Of a stretch of DNA of 64,000 bases, positions 46,140-57,212 are shown piece by piece. Each line of letters begins with the position of its first letter. Within the stretch, counting starts at the first letter, position 1. The notes below the pieces were generated by a model that saw only the letters and a list, made by a program, of their open reading frames with translations, did not search any database and was not told the DNA's origin. Source of the DNA: Hyposmocoma kahamanoa (lineage: Eukaryota > Arthropoda > Insecta > Lepidoptera > Cosmopterigidae); the NCBI RefSeq assembly GCF_003589595.1, contig NW_020653852.1:4749615-4813614 (forward strand), given 5' to 3'. Position numbers and translations under genes: made by a program.

Positions 46140-46770
46140 TTGTCAAAGTCAAAGTAAACTAATCATTTATTCCATAGGTAAAATGTTTACACTTGAAAAC
46201 GTAATTTTTTAAGCTACTGCTCGTTCACTGTGTCGACGTTCGTGAGAATAACGAGCAAGAAACTCTAGGGATTGCTCTTTTCAAATAAACTTAAATGCTA
46301 TAGAATATATTTTGAATTATATTTGTGTGGAATCTAGACCAATGTCGTCTTTCTATACATTTTTATCTAACAAGTAGTCCACAATTTTGTAATATAACTT
46401 TTCAATTAAAATAATTTTAATGTAGTTTCGAAACTTACGGAATAATAATCTTAATATAATAATTAAGCTCCTTAATCTTATTGTAAAAACGTATACAGTT
46501 CCCCGTAAAAGAGTCGTTTACTTTAGTTAAACGAAATCGTGGTACCATGAGTTTGGACTTAGTTCTAAAGTTAATATTATGGATATCTTCTTTCTTAACA
46601 AAATTATGTATACTTTTACGGGCATACAAAATATTTGTATAAATGTACTGTGATGCCACAGTCATGATACCAGCTCCTTATACTTTTCTCTGAGAGAAAC
46701 CCGAGAACGTAAACGGTACACAGAACAGATCGCTCGTTTTTGCAACACAAATATGGTTTGTATATATGTA
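46140..46770 (-). pseudogene. LINE-K copy 1: reverse transcriptase C-terminus and 3'UTR
   Basis: A 76-codon minus frame (46435-46665) contains 'MTVASQYIYTNILYARKSI' and 'DIHNINFRTKSKLMVPRFRL', then 'FYNKIKEL'. This is the typical C-terminal arrangement of non-LTR polymerases ('P..YI...L.Y....' then 'H...TR....L..P..R' then '.YN.IP'). The 5' side is frameshifted at about 46670. The 3'UTR runs to about 46140, where 'gtcaaagtcaaagtaaacta' on the plus strand marks the end. The same unit occurs in opposite orientation at 53590-54250. Confidence 0.7.
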
Positions 46771-47215
46771 ATTTCTGTGTCAAATATACGCAGAAACAAC
46801 CAAGGCCCTGACTTTAAATATGGAAATAGAGGAGTGGGACAATGTATCCCGGCCTTCGAATTTCAATAGCGCCAAGTTCTCGATCACGCTGTGCATAAAC
46901 CCACTATCGAAGCACAAAAAACAAGAGTTTGAAAAAAAATGGCGCCCCGTTGCGCTTTGAATTATTACTTCGTTATAAAATAGACCTTTAGTAATAACTC
47001 ATGGAAACTTTTGAGATTTTCTCTTTGGGACCGGGTAATTGTACCTTTTTTATTTCAAGTGGCTTTTTTCAGAATTATGATATTCTTCATGAATGAGCTA
47101 ATTTGTAGCAGAAAAATATGGCCGCGCTTTATATTTTTTATATTTTTTGGAGCACACTTAAAGGAATAAATTGTAAAAAGAACTTGGAAATACGTTTATC
47201 TTTTATAGAGAGTTC
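46771..47215. other. No recognised gene
   Basis: Unassigned sequence. Confidence 0.4.
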
Positions 47216-47395
47216 AGTATTAATACAAAGATCGAACGTTAAAAACTTTACAAATTTTTCTATGTCATTGTGCATTGTTGCAGATCTTTAGTTTTGGTTT
47301 TTAACGACTTTTTTGCCATTTGTGAGAAATCTGTGAAAGCTTTGCTTTTCTTTTCTTCTAACATTACAGCTGTCAGCGGCTAACTAGGATGTAGA
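47216..47395 (-). mobile_element. SINE-D, minus strand, degraded
   Basis: 'attaatacaaagatcgaacg' and 'tttttaacgacttttttgcc' match SINE-D body and start in complement; the tRNA-like middle is deleted. Confidence 0.6.
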
Positions 47396-47650
47396 TGTAA
47401 GTTTTATTTATATCTGAGACGAATCACCGGAGAGAAGCGGGAAAAATTGTTTTGCTACATCAAATGGTTTAGGTATTTACAATTAAATAACGACCTTATA
47501 AAAAATATACAATATCATTAAGAATATTGTCTAAAGAAAGTGCTAATTCACTATAAGATAGGATATAATTTACTCGACCACATAAAAAGTCTAAAACGAA
47601 TTATTTAAGAATAAAGTTTCTGACTTTGCACATAATTTTTGTATGGAGAT

Positions 47651-47811
47651 TTTTTATAATATCAAGTGACGGGCTACACCCTTGTCCGTAACAGTTGCAG
47701 TGGACTCAGAGCCTTAAATCGCAAAGATCTGAGGGGCACTGCCACTGTGCCCGACACCCTGAAACATACGTTGACAAGTCCCATGTGTCCGTAATTTCAC
47801 CAATATTCCAG
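47651..47811 (-). repeat. Family A repeat, copy 11
   Basis: 'tttttataatatcaagtgac' to 'cgtaatttcaccaatattcc'; 5' part missing. Confidence 0.75.
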
Positions 47812-48662
47812 AGAACTAAAACCCTTTAGTCATTAAATTCACATTTATTTCATATTTGAAAATTGCTCAGCGATTTAACGACTCGCCGCGCAGCCTATTG
47901 CTCCGTCAGTCGCCATCGGGCGCTTGTCAACGTCTCGTATTTTATTCGTTTTAATTTGAAGCGCGAGCTACGGCCCCCCACGCCTAACTTTCTATAATCT
48001 AAGCTCGCATCAAATACGTCGCCTTAACCTAGGGCATCGCAAAGTTTGACCTGATGTCAACATTTAAACAGGTTCATTATTTATTAATATTGCTTGGGTA
48101 AATAACTTTGTTATTGAATTTTTCTTCCACCTGTCCTACTTTATATTAAAAGTCGCTGTCTTTCACGAAACTTCGCAAATCAAAACATCCACTCGCGTGT
48201 TAGCCGTAATAGGCTTGCTATTATACAAAATACATAACAAGCGTATTTGCCCCAAAGTCAAGAAAAAATATGCTGACTTTACGACCCTATCTATATACAA
48301 AAAAACAACACTCACAAAATTCTTATAAAGATCCCCACTCCATCAATTCAAACCTCTATTTTTCTTCCTAACCTTAAGGAGGTTAGGTTCGTAAGCAAGC
48401 CATAATCAAGTTGCGTGTAACAAACTACCCCTGGAAAATGGCTGTAAGTGCGTTGTAAATCCGAGGTCTGTCGTAAAGGCAAAATATATGTGCAGAGCTA
48501 CGTAGATCGATTGCCCAGGCCTTTTTTTAGAGACGACTTTGAAGTTTATCTTGGCCTAATATGTCTATTTTAGTTAGAATGAATGAGTACCAGACTGAAT
48601 TAGTAATGCCGTCTTAGAATCTCCAATTATAAGGAGTCCTTAAGACTGAATTCGAATCTAAG
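47812..48662. other. No recognised gene
   Basis: Unassigned. 47,875-48,040 is somewhat GC-richer, with no known family. Confidence 0.4.
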
Positions 48663-48780
48663 AAAGCGTGATAGCCTAATGATTTTAACCTACCGCCTTT
48701 TAAGCAGGGGCCGTGGATTCGAATTCCAGCTCGCACCTCTGAATTTCTGCGAATTTATGTGTGAAGTGTAGTTTGAAATT
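48663..48780 (+). mobile_element. SINE-E, 5' half, interrupted by a LINE
   Basis: 'gatagcctaatgattttaac' (A-box region) and 'gccgtggattcgaattccag' (B box) match SINE-E at 9273. It stops at 'tttgaaattt' (48769-48778 region), where LINE sequence begins. Confidence 0.65.
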
Positions 48781-49252
48781 TCATCATTAAGCCATACCAC
48801 GCCCACTGATAGGCCTCACCCAACGATCTCCACGACGATCGGTCCTGCGCTGCCCGCATCCATCGGCATCCCGCGACCTTTACCAGATCGTCGGTCCACT
48901 TTATGGGGGACCTACCCACTGAGTGTCGTCCGGTACGCGGTCGCCATTGAAGAACCTTCCCGCCCCAATGGCCATCGGTTCTCCTAGCTATGTGCCCCGC
49001 CCACGGCCACTATAGCTGAGCAATTCTTCGAGCTTTGTCGGTTACCTTAGTTCTCCTACGGATTACCTCATTTCTGATTCTATCACGTAGAGAAATACCG
49101 AGCATCGCTCTCTCCATTGCCCGCTGAGTGATCATGAACCTTCTGATGTGGTCCATAGTGAGGGACCACGTGTCTGATCCGTATGTGATCACTGGCAACA
49201 CACACTGGTCAAAAACTATCGTCTTGACACGAATGATGATGGTAAATTTCAA
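48781..49252 (-). pseudogene. RTE-like LINE polymerase C-terminus, inserted in SINE-E
   Basis: The minus strand encodes 'VFDQCVLPVITYGSDTWSLT', 'RAMERAMLGISLRDRIRNE', and after a frameshift the 'GHIARR.DGHWGGKVL.WRPR' and 'VGR.P..WTDDLVKVAG' region. These are hallmark C-terminal motifs of RTE-type LINEs. It ends in a 'taatgatga' tail (complement of 48779-48787), as RTE elements do. The catalytic domains are missing (5' truncation). Confidence 0.82.
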
Positions 49253-49284
49253 ATTACCTCAATAGGTCATTTGAAATTTACCAT
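49239..49284. repeat. Perfect 16-bp inverted repeat at the LINE/SINE junction
   Basis: atggtaaatttcaaat (49239-49254) and atttgaaatttaccat (49269-49284) flank 14 bp. The right arm belongs to the SINE body, so the left arm is probably a small inverted piece of the same SINE created during insertion. Confidence 0.7.
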
Positions 49285-49400
49285 GACCTTTTTGGTGAAC
49301 GAAAACATCCGGCAACCTGCGTGCCGGAAATGGTTCACAACTCTTGGAAATCGTGTGCATTCCCCGAGCGGGACATACAATGAGTTGATGACGATTGAAG
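49268..49400 (+). mobile_element. SINE-E, 3' half
   Basis: 'tttgaaatttaccatgacct', 'aaaacatccggcaacctgcg' and 'ggttcacaactcttgg' continue the SINE body known from 9400-9470. The shared 'tttgaaattt' on both sides of the LINE is a likely 10-bp target duplication. Confidence 0.6.
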
Positions 49401-50450
49401 TAGTCACCTTTGTTGCCACTCTGAGACATTACCTGAGACTTATTTTCTCAAACTCGTATCCTAAAGTACAAAGTTACAGAATTAAAATGTAAATACAAAT
49501 TTTGCAGGCTGATTTCAATTCTTAAACGATTACATCCAAATTAATACCCTTGATTAGAAATTTAAAATGAAAATTAAATTGAATATTAAAATTAAAAAAA
49601 GTAACATTCGATTCTCTACACGTCAATAAAACCGTCGTTACAATATCGTAAGAAACAATTTAAAATATTATCTACTTAACTCAAAATGAGACAAATTTTA
49701 TATGCGCTAGTTCTGGCCAAAACATCCCTTATAAAAAAAAATTAATTTATAGTTGTCGTTTTATTCTTAAATATGTCAATGTTAAATATATTATATTTGC
49801 AAGTTGAAAATTGTTTAGATGTCTATAATAAACTATAACCAATACATCAATTTTAATGATATTTCACGGGAAGAGAGTATTTCGTTTTTCATCAATTCTC
49901 AGAAAGAAAATACATTTTGAGTTAATACATTGTGTTAACAGTGCGTCATGACAACTTAATTGTCGTGTTATCAAGGGTATATCAGTTCTCTGTGTCCTCT
50001 GCATCCACGGCATTTCTAAATTGACAAATTGCACTCTACTTCAATTTTGGATGTATATTTTATTAAATTGGACTATTTTATTTTCAAGTATACACAATTT
50101 TATTAAAAATGCAAGCATTTACTATGCTCCCACTATATGAAGTTTCCTCTTTAGACAAGTTGACAGCTCTTGGAGTCAATAATAAACTACCATCTCCAGA
50201 TCTCTCCGTCTCATCGAGAAAAGTTGAACAGTTTCCTGGTAATTATTTGTTACTTTAGCAAGTACTTACATCTAGGAGCTATTATCAGGATTAAGTTTGG
50301 AAAAAAAGGAACAATAAACGAATCTCCAGTGGACGACAGTCGACGACATTCACTAATCCAACTGGTAGGGCCAGAAGAATGATATTGATTATAACAAAAT
50401 AATCAAGTTTTCAGACCATATAATAATCAGTGGTATATCCTCAATTTTTA
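49401..50450. other. No recognised gene
   Basis: AT-rich, unassigned sequence. Confidence 0.4.
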
Positions 50451-50886
50451 ACTGACTTCAAAAAAGGAGGAGGTTCTCAATTCGACTGTATGTTCTTTCT
50501 TTTTTTGTATGTATGTTACGCGATAACTCCTGTATTTGTGAACCGATTTTCATGATTCTTTTTTTGTTTGAAAGGGGGTACTTCCATAGTGGTCCCATTT
50601 CATTTTGAAGAAAATCATCCACCTCTAAGGGTGGCTGTTCATGCATGAAGATTCATTTTTATAAATAGCGCCTAACTTTAATTTAGGAGCAATTATTTTA
50701 ATGGTTGATTTTGCTATTTCTCCAATTCAAGGCGTTTTTTTCTCAATATACTTTGAGTAGTAAGAACCGATTTTTATTATCTCCAGTGTCAAGTCCTGTA
50801 TAGTGGCAAACTATTTCAATAAAACTAAGCAAATAGACGTAATTCCACGTACTTTTGATGTCGGTTTTTTTAGTACTCTGTACTGA
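50451..50886 (+). repeat. Family B repeat, copy 5
   Basis: All landmarks present; the first bases read 'actgacttc' instead of 'accgacttc'. A 13-bp deletion removes 'ggggata' near 50815. Confidence 0.8.
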
Positions 50887-50999
50887 GATTATACTATATA
50901 TACTTGTCTTCAAAATTTGAAGACAAGCTTCAAAATTCAACACTTTCACTGCGACAAATATATTTGACTTGGACTTTACATTATATACAAGGTGAAGCC

Positions 51000-51151
51000 T
51001 GAAAACCAGCAAATTGCTGAGGCTGTTACCTTTTCTTCAACACTGATTTAGATTTAAAGCCACTATTTTACGCCACTATTTTAAGTTTTTATGTCTCGTT
51101 GTAGTGTTGAAGAATAAAGTCCTTTTATTTATTTATTTATTTATTTATTTA
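51000..51151 (+). mobile_element. LINE-like 3' end with (TTTA)n tail
   Basis: 'gtgttgaagaataaagtcct' contains AATAAA and is followed by about seven TTTA units (51124-51151). Similar in organisation to the tail at 2812-2850. No coding part. Confidence 0.45.
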
Positions 51152-52059
51152 CTATTGAAATGTTTGTGTTTTTAATTAACTGACTTTTTTAATAGATCTT
51201 TACATATGTTATATAAAGACGTAATAAATATAATATATTAAATCATTTAGTATTTTGTCTACTAGCAAACGCGGAACTTGTAATATACATAAAAAAAATA
51301 TTTAAGTTAAAAAGCAAAAAAATGCTATTTTGTAGCTTACCGCAACTTACGTGAGAGGTATCGAGGTACGGTATCTTAATAACCCAAATTATTTATGATA
51401 TCTGTTTACTTTATAGGCTTATTCCGCTTTTGGGTGCAACCTTTTCTACCTTCCGTAATTATGTTTATCAAGTAATGTTCAAGTCCCCATTAGCAATGTT
51501 TTCCATTAACAAACGCATCTTTAATGGCTCCTCTTCAGCAGCGTTTCGCGTGCTAAATTCGGTGCAAAATAGCATCATTAAAAGCTTAAGCTGACAATTT
51601 AGAGTTCCGTAAAAAACGTGTATTTGGCTTAATTCTAAGCTATTTTGATAATGCCAGCATTTTCATTATTGGCTTAATTTAAGAAAAAACTTTATAAGAC
51701 ACTTTCTTGAAATATTCAGTTCGTTTCAACGGAATTTTAAATGAGCTGCTTTATTAATATTTTCAGCGACGCCTTTGTCATTTTTGTTGCTTGTTAATTT
51801 TTGTTTCGGGAGTTTTAACTATGGGAGAAGCCCAAGTTTGTTTTGTTTCACCTTTATCCTTTTTATCGTTCAATGTACTTCTTTAGAAATTTCAGAAAAT
51901 AAACTTTAACGTCTCGAGTTGAATTTAAAAAAATATCGTTTAAATAGGCTGTAAACGTTCCATAAAGGTTTAGAGTCAGTCCAGTGAGTTGAATTAACTT
52001 AATACTTATCTACTGTAAAAGTACAAGGATAAAAGTAATAAATGTACTTTGTACTGTTG
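51152..52059. other. No recognised gene
   Basis: AT-rich, unassigned sequence. Confidence 0.4.
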
Positions 52060-52126
52060 CCGGCAGAAATAGATAAGGTGACAGCACTTCCGTGGACTAA
52101 TTCTTTCACAAGGCGCTCTACTGCTT
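52060..52126 (-). repeat. Family A repeat, copy 12, 5' end only
   Basis: 'gccggcagaaatagataagg' to 'ctttcacaaggcgctctact'. Confidence 0.65.
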
Positions 52127-52419
52127 CTATACTATAACTATTTATTTAAATAAAAAATCATTAGTGCCCGACCGCTAACTAAAATGCGGCTATGTGACAA
52201 AACCCTTTTCTTGAAATATCATAAAAAAAACCATAACCCAGTTTTAGATACTGAAATTGTTTAATGCTATTTTAGCTACGCATCTTTAGGGTACGTTAGA
52301 ATATGTCGTATACGGTAATTAATTGCTTTTAAATATGTAAGTTTGAGCCCTGGCTAATCTCTACATGCAACTTCTCTCTTAGCAGCGTTTTAGTTTTTAG
52401 ACGCGAGAGTTACACATCG

Positions 52420-52452
52420 ATATATATAAGGCAGAACCTTGAAATTAAACAT
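52420..52452 (+). promoter_or_regulatory. TATA-box-like site
   Basis: 'gatatatataaggcagaac' contains a strong TATA box (52420-52428); 'aaacatcat' about 30 nt downstream could hold the start site. The only supporting context is the small frame at 52616. Confidence 0.25.
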
Positions 52453-52615
52453 CATATTATAAACTTATATCGTGAGTCTATAATTCTATAATTATACTAA
52501 TGGCTAGGATGCGTATCTTTTCGTATTGATCTTTCATATAAAATCCTTTTGATATATTCTTGTTTTGCACAGGTTTTTATCAATCATTTTCATCTACAGT
52601 ACTTCTGTTTTCTCA

Positions 52616-52846
52616 ATGGCCCACGGCGAACTTCGTGTTTCGGCTGTCGTTCTGTTTTTATTCAGTTGCCCTTTGCCTTTCGTACAGATCGAACGCTTTC
52701 AGTCAACTAAGAAGTATTACAGTTGCTATTACATTTTTTATTTACTATACAATGGGAGGAAAACCGCTCTAGTCGCAGGCATGATAGATAATTTACAGCG
52801 TGTACTTGTGTTTATTATTCCATCGATGGTAAACGTACTAACATAA
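52616..52846 (+). CDS. Candidate small secreted-type open frame, unrecognised
   Basis: 76 codons from an ATG preceded by 'ttctca'. The first 25 residues ('MAHGELRVSAVVLFLFSCPL' and onward) look like a signal peptide: a basic start and a hydrophobic core. A 'YNGRK' sequence further in would fit an amidation/cleavage site of a secreted peptide, but no known peptide family is recognised. A possible splice acceptor 'ttttgcacag' ends at 52572 and a TATA box lies at 52420. It may be chance in AT-rich DNA. Confidence 0.22.
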   Translation: MAHGELRVSAVVLFLFSCPLPFVQIERFQSTKKYYSCYYIFYLLYNGRKTALVAGMIDNLQRVLVFIIPSMVNVLT

Positions 52847-53152
52847 CTGTCAGATAAAAAAAATGCGCTCAGATACGAAGTGAATTGAAATTATTAATAA
52901 CCGAAAAAGTATTCATTTTTAGTTATATAAAAGAAGCACACTGTATTATTTTATATTTTTGTTAACTTGCTTATTGACATGGAGTAAATACTAATAAAAA
53001 TAGGTAAATAGTTTTACAGCTCTATATAGTTCACACGGAAATCATAACAAAACAACCATATGTAGTAACGTTGTTTAAAATTCAAATTATAATAGATTTA
53101 ATTTTTTATTGAATTGATGTTCAATTATTTTTATATAAAATTACTCCAATAG
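52847..53152. other. No recognised gene
   Basis: AT-rich, unassigned sequence. Confidence 0.4.
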
Positions 53153-53270
53153 TTTTTTTTTTAACGCACACACTCAATATAGCCCCGCACTAGGGAAACC
53201 CTGTGTCGCGGGTGCCATGGACACACATAGACAACCACAAATTACACCCAAACTCACGAGAGAAATAAAT
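53153..53270 (-). mobile_element. SINE-C, minus strand, 3' half
   Basis: 'taacgcacacactcaatata' to 'ccaaactcacgagagaaata', then an (aat)n run at 53267-53286 before a second SINE-C copy. Confidence 0.7.
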
Positions 53271-53287
53271 AATAATAATAATAATAA

Positions 53288-53490
53288 CGCATACACTCGA
53301 CATAGCCCCGCACTAGGAACACCCTGTGTCGCGGGTGCCATGGACACACAAATAGATAATTACAAATTACACCCAAACTCACGAGACAAATAAATGTAGG
53401 CTATACAAATATTTCTCCCGGCCCGGGAAGCGAACCTGGGACCTCTGCGTGGCAGTCCGGCATGGTAACCGTTCGGCCACAGAGGCAGTT
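53288..53490 (-). mobile_element. SINE-C, minus strand, full length
   Basis: The complement begins 'aactgcctctgtggccgaac' (A box within) with 'caggttcgcttcccggg' as B box, and ends 'tatgtcgagtgtatgcgt'. Best full copy of the family. It sits in tandem with the half copy before it. Confidence 0.78.
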
Positions 53491-53525
53491 AAGATAAGTT
53501 AAGTTTGTTATAATTGTTAATAAAA

Positions 53526-53581
53526 AGTTCGAACACTCAAAAAACATCCTTCGCGCCATCTATGAGAAATCTATGATAAGG
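53526..53581 (-). mobile_element. SINE-D fragment
   Basis: 'ttcgaacactcaaaaaacat' and 'gcgccatctatgagaaatct' are the two ends of SINE-D with the middle deleted. Confidence 0.55.
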
Positions 53582-53589
53582 CTATAAAT

Positions 53590-54250
53590 ATTTAGCAGAC
53601 ATGTTTTATATGTACATCCATGGCTTGAAACACCGTAATAGATTATAGAGTATGCTAGTGCCAAATATAAACTCTATTGTTACTACAGTCAAGATGTCAA
53701 CATACTATTCAAAGTCAATACGAGCAATTCGTTCTGTGTACCGTTTAGGTTCTTGGGTTTCTCACAGAGAAAAGTTTAAGGAGTCTAGTATCATGACTGT
53801 GACGTCATATTTACTCAAATATTTTGTATGCCCGTAAAAATATACATAATTTCATTAACACACTTTCATTTCACAATTTCGTTTAACTAAAGTAAATTAT
53901 TCTTTTATGGGGAACTGTATTCATTTTTACAATAAATATTAAGATCATCATTTCCTGAAAACTTACATTAAAAGTATTTTAATTCAAAAGTCATATTACA
54001 AAATTTAAAAGTATGTGTTAGATAAAAATGTATACAAAAACAACATTTGTCCAGATCCCACACAATTATAATTCAAAGTGTATTCCATAGCATTTAAGTT
54101 TATTTGAAAAGAGCAATCCCTTGACGTCCCTGCGCGTTATTCTCAGGGAGAGCAGCGCAATGCACAAGCAGTAGTATAAAAATGACGTTTTCAAGTGTAA
54201 AGATCTCAAGATTCAAGTCAAGATTTTGAAGACAGCCCTGAAATAAAGGA
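53590..54250 (+). pseudogene. LINE-K copy 2: reverse transcriptase C-terminus and 3'UTR
   Basis: 'AIRSVYRLGSWVSHREKFKE' and 'SSIMTVTSYLLKYFVCP' (53700-53837) correspond to the upstream and first part of LINE-K copy 1. Later codons are broken by stops, but nucleotides remain similar ('tttcgtttaactaaagtaaa', 'ggggaactgta'). The 3'UTR ends near 54250 after 'gatctcaagattcaagtcaa'. Inverted relative to copy 1. Confidence 0.65.
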
Positions 54251-54962
54251 AATACTGCACTATTATATAATACGACACTGTTTGAGCCGTGAATCAATAA
54301 ATTAAATACAACAGGTAATGCACAATTGGAGACTTGGCAATGCACATGCCTGCATCTTATATAGTTTGCATACATTTTAGTTTACCTGCAATGCGCTAGT
54401 AGCTATCATTCGACGTTCTTTTTTTTAAACTCATTACAGATCTGTGTACAGTGACATAATACTCATTGAAGTTCTATCTACAGAACTTGAAATAAATTTT
54501 TCAGCTCATTGGCAAGTACCATAGACCCTTGATTTAGAACTCAAAAGAGCGCATATAAGATAATATGGTTTATGAAATTATAATTGACAGAATTAAACAC
54601 AGGAATAGAAAAAAACTACAATACTTTCAAATTGCTGCAAATTTTCTGATAAACGAAACAGTTGAAAGAAAAATGCTATGGAGAAATACAGAAGAATCTT
54701 TCCGGAAACCCCTGGTACTTTAACTTAAAATCACAGTCAAGAAATTTACAACAAACATCAACGGATTATGCTTTGGACAAGGCAAATTCGTAGCTCATCA
54801 GAACAGAATAAAACTTAGAAATTTAGCCACAAGTACAGATAAGCATTGTAATACTGATGAAGCCACCCTCGATTATATTACTTCTACATTGCCCTCAGGG
54901 TACAAAGACTATACTTCTACATTGCCTTCAGTGGGCAAAGACTGTATTTTATATAGACTTTT
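54251..54962. other. No recognised gene
   Basis: Contains a short imperfect duplication, 'ctacattgccctcagggtac' and 'ctacattgccttcagtgggc' (about 54886 and 54917). Otherwise unassigned. Confidence 0.45.
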
Positions 54963-55190
54963 TATAACAGTTACAGTGCCACTCAGAGCTTTAAATTGCA
55001 AAGATCTGGGGGCACTACCACTGCGCCTGTCACCCTGAGACATAAGTTGACAAGTCCCATGTGCCTGTAATTTCACCACCACCCTTATCCTTCAAAACCG
55101 GAACACAATAATGTTGACATTACGGCTTGTCGGCAGACAAAGGTAAGGTGGCAGTACTACCCTGGACGGACTCTTTCACAAGGAGCTCTA
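54963..55190 (-). repeat. Family A repeat, copy 13
   Basis: 'tataacagttacagtgccac' to 'ctttcacaaggagctctata'; lacks the A-rich end. Confidence 0.8.
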
Positions 55191-55687
55191 TACAAATATA
55201 TGCACACATTCTTGCCACCTTTGAAGAGATATATATACCTTCAAAAACCAGAAATATATTCAAAGATAAAGGTCTCTTAGAAACGGTATTTAAAAAGATA
55301 TGAAAAAAAAATCTTGAAGATTTAGCTCGATGGACAAAGATAAGAAACGTTAAAAACTCAAGATGTCAATAAAGACGACCGCTTGTCCACTACTTTGCTT
55401 TTTAGCGCCCATTACTTAGTAAATATATTTACTTACTTTTTACATCGATATGGTTATTTTATGAATTATCTGTACAAGTAAATGAATCACTAGGCACGTA
55501 AAAGCTACTTAAATTAGCTCTCTGAGTCATGTTCATGGACTTGGCACTGGGTTTCATTTCCTACATCTTCTGTACTGCACTTACACATATTTTTGTGCAT
55601 AAATATTTAAAATATGAAATGTACAAAATGTACACTCTGCCGCAATGTTGGAACAAAGACTTTGTACATACTGTTATTACTATATTA
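55191..55687. other. No recognised gene
   Basis: AT-rich, unassigned sequence. Confidence 0.4.
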
Positions 55688-55757
55688 CTGCTTGGCAGCA
55701 GAAATAGCCTAGGTGGCAGTACTTCCCTGGACGAACTCATTCACAAGGAGCTCTACT
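55688..55757 (-). repeat. Family A repeat, copy 14, 5' end only
   Basis: 'ctgcttggcagcagaaatag' to 'attcacaaggagctctact'. Confidence 0.65.
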
Positions 55758-55795
55758 GCTATTTTCAATGTTTAGTACACATTGAAAATAGCAGT
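55755..55795. repeat. Perfect 17-bp hairpin, 7-nt loop
   Basis: actgctattttcaatgt (55755-55771) and its exact complement (55779-55795) enclose 'ttagtac', directly between a family A end and MITE-J copy 2. Confidence 0.85.
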
Positions 55796-55803
55796 AACGT
55801 AAA

Positions 55804-56090
55804 CATTGACTTACAATTATATGGACGTCGGGTCCGCGCTAAAAAGTGTCCGAACTTATAGGGCGTCAAAATCGTATACAGAGCGTCATTCATGCTTTAG
55901 TCTTCGTTTGTTTCTTCTGACAGCGAAGCAAGCAAAATTAGACAGTACTGCGATGACATTACAATTTAAATTCAACGTTGTAGCTTTTTCATATTCCTTT
56001 AAATGTCACTACGTTTAAATAGGTAGACTTGGGACATTTTTTTCGTGGTTTTTGTATTAGACCCGTCGTTCATTTATTTGTAAGTCAATG
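55804..56090. mobile_element. MITE-J copy 2
   Basis: 287 bp, very similar to copy 1 at 39402-39686 in the same orientation (for example 'cgaagcaagcaaaattagac' is identical). Flanks aacgtaaa and cacgtaaa agree in 7 of 8 positions, consistent with an 8-bp target duplication. Confidence 0.78.
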
Positions 56091-56697
56091 CACGTAAACC
56101 TAAAATCTTGATATAATAAAGTACCTTGTACCTATAAATAAGTACAAGATAAAGTCGTAGTGTAACGTGATTGTAGGGCAACGAGAATAAACCGGAAGAA
56201 CCATAATACACACACTTTACTTACACTCGATGAACAGAAATAATCGTTAATAATAATAATATATATTGTGTCAATACAATTGCATGCAATCTTAAAATTA
56301 CGTGAATTTATTACACAAGGCACATATGAAAATAAGGTTAAACTTTAGCGGCAGTATTTAATATAATTTTAAATAAAACTATGACAAGAAAATAAGAAAA
56401 AGGAAATAGGGAAAGAAGAATGTGAAAGTGAGTGGTGTGTATGTGGTGGTGTGTGTATTTGTGTGTGTGAGCGTGCATGCGTGCATGCGCGTGTGTGTGT
56501 ATACATATAGTACGCATAGATCTACACTACACCTTCCTTGGAGCTTTTGTGAAATTCATTCATCAATTGTGGTAGGATGCTTCTCAGCTGTATTAAAATC
56601 AATTAAGGTATTTTATAACATATTTAGAAAACTATTTTATTCGCGAACATACATTTAGAATATCAACGAAATCGGCTAAGTGATATTGGTGAATTTT
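56091..56697. other. No recognised gene; GT-rich microsatellite
   Basis: Alternating gt/gc run at about 56435-56505 ('gtgtgtgtgagcgtgcatgc'), a potential Z-DNA-forming tract. No gene. Confidence 0.55.
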
Positions 56698-57212
56698 GAA
56701 AAAAATCATGCTTATTAGATAATCAACTATTAATGATATTTGCATTAAATGTTTAAAGCATTTTAGTTCTTGTTGGTTACATATTAAAGTAAAATAAACC
56801 ATAATTAAAGTTATTTAGTGACTTTTACTTCTTCAATAACATTTGAGAAAATACGTTATAGATTATTTCAAACGCCGACAAGCAAAGGGATTGCTGGACG
56901 AGATGAGTTACAAGGACCAGCATCAGTGAGGCCTTCTATTAATACGAGGCAAGCAATTTCCGTTGCCGCCGAGGCATGTATAGTATTTGTCTCAAACAAT
57001 GTGAGGAAATAACGAAAGACAAAAGAGACCAAGATGTTTAATAGAAAAACTAAAAAAAAAGAAAAAAGGAATTTCTCCGCTATTTCTGTCATTATGTATT
57101 TTATTAATACGTGAATTGTCTTTGAATATTTTATTAATATTCTTGTAGGAATTTTTGGAACGGAATTTTAATAAGCTCGTAATAAACTGTTCTTGTTTAT
57201 TATTATGAATGA
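56698..57212 (+). repeat. Large inverted repeat, left arm
   Basis: About 515 bp, matching 57903-58416 in inverted orientation. Around 56814-57020 the identity is above 90 % by eye; it is lower toward both ends. A 64-codon frame from GTG is retained in both arms (56818-57012 here) but starts without ATG and shows no domain, so it is probably incidental. Confidence 0.8.
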
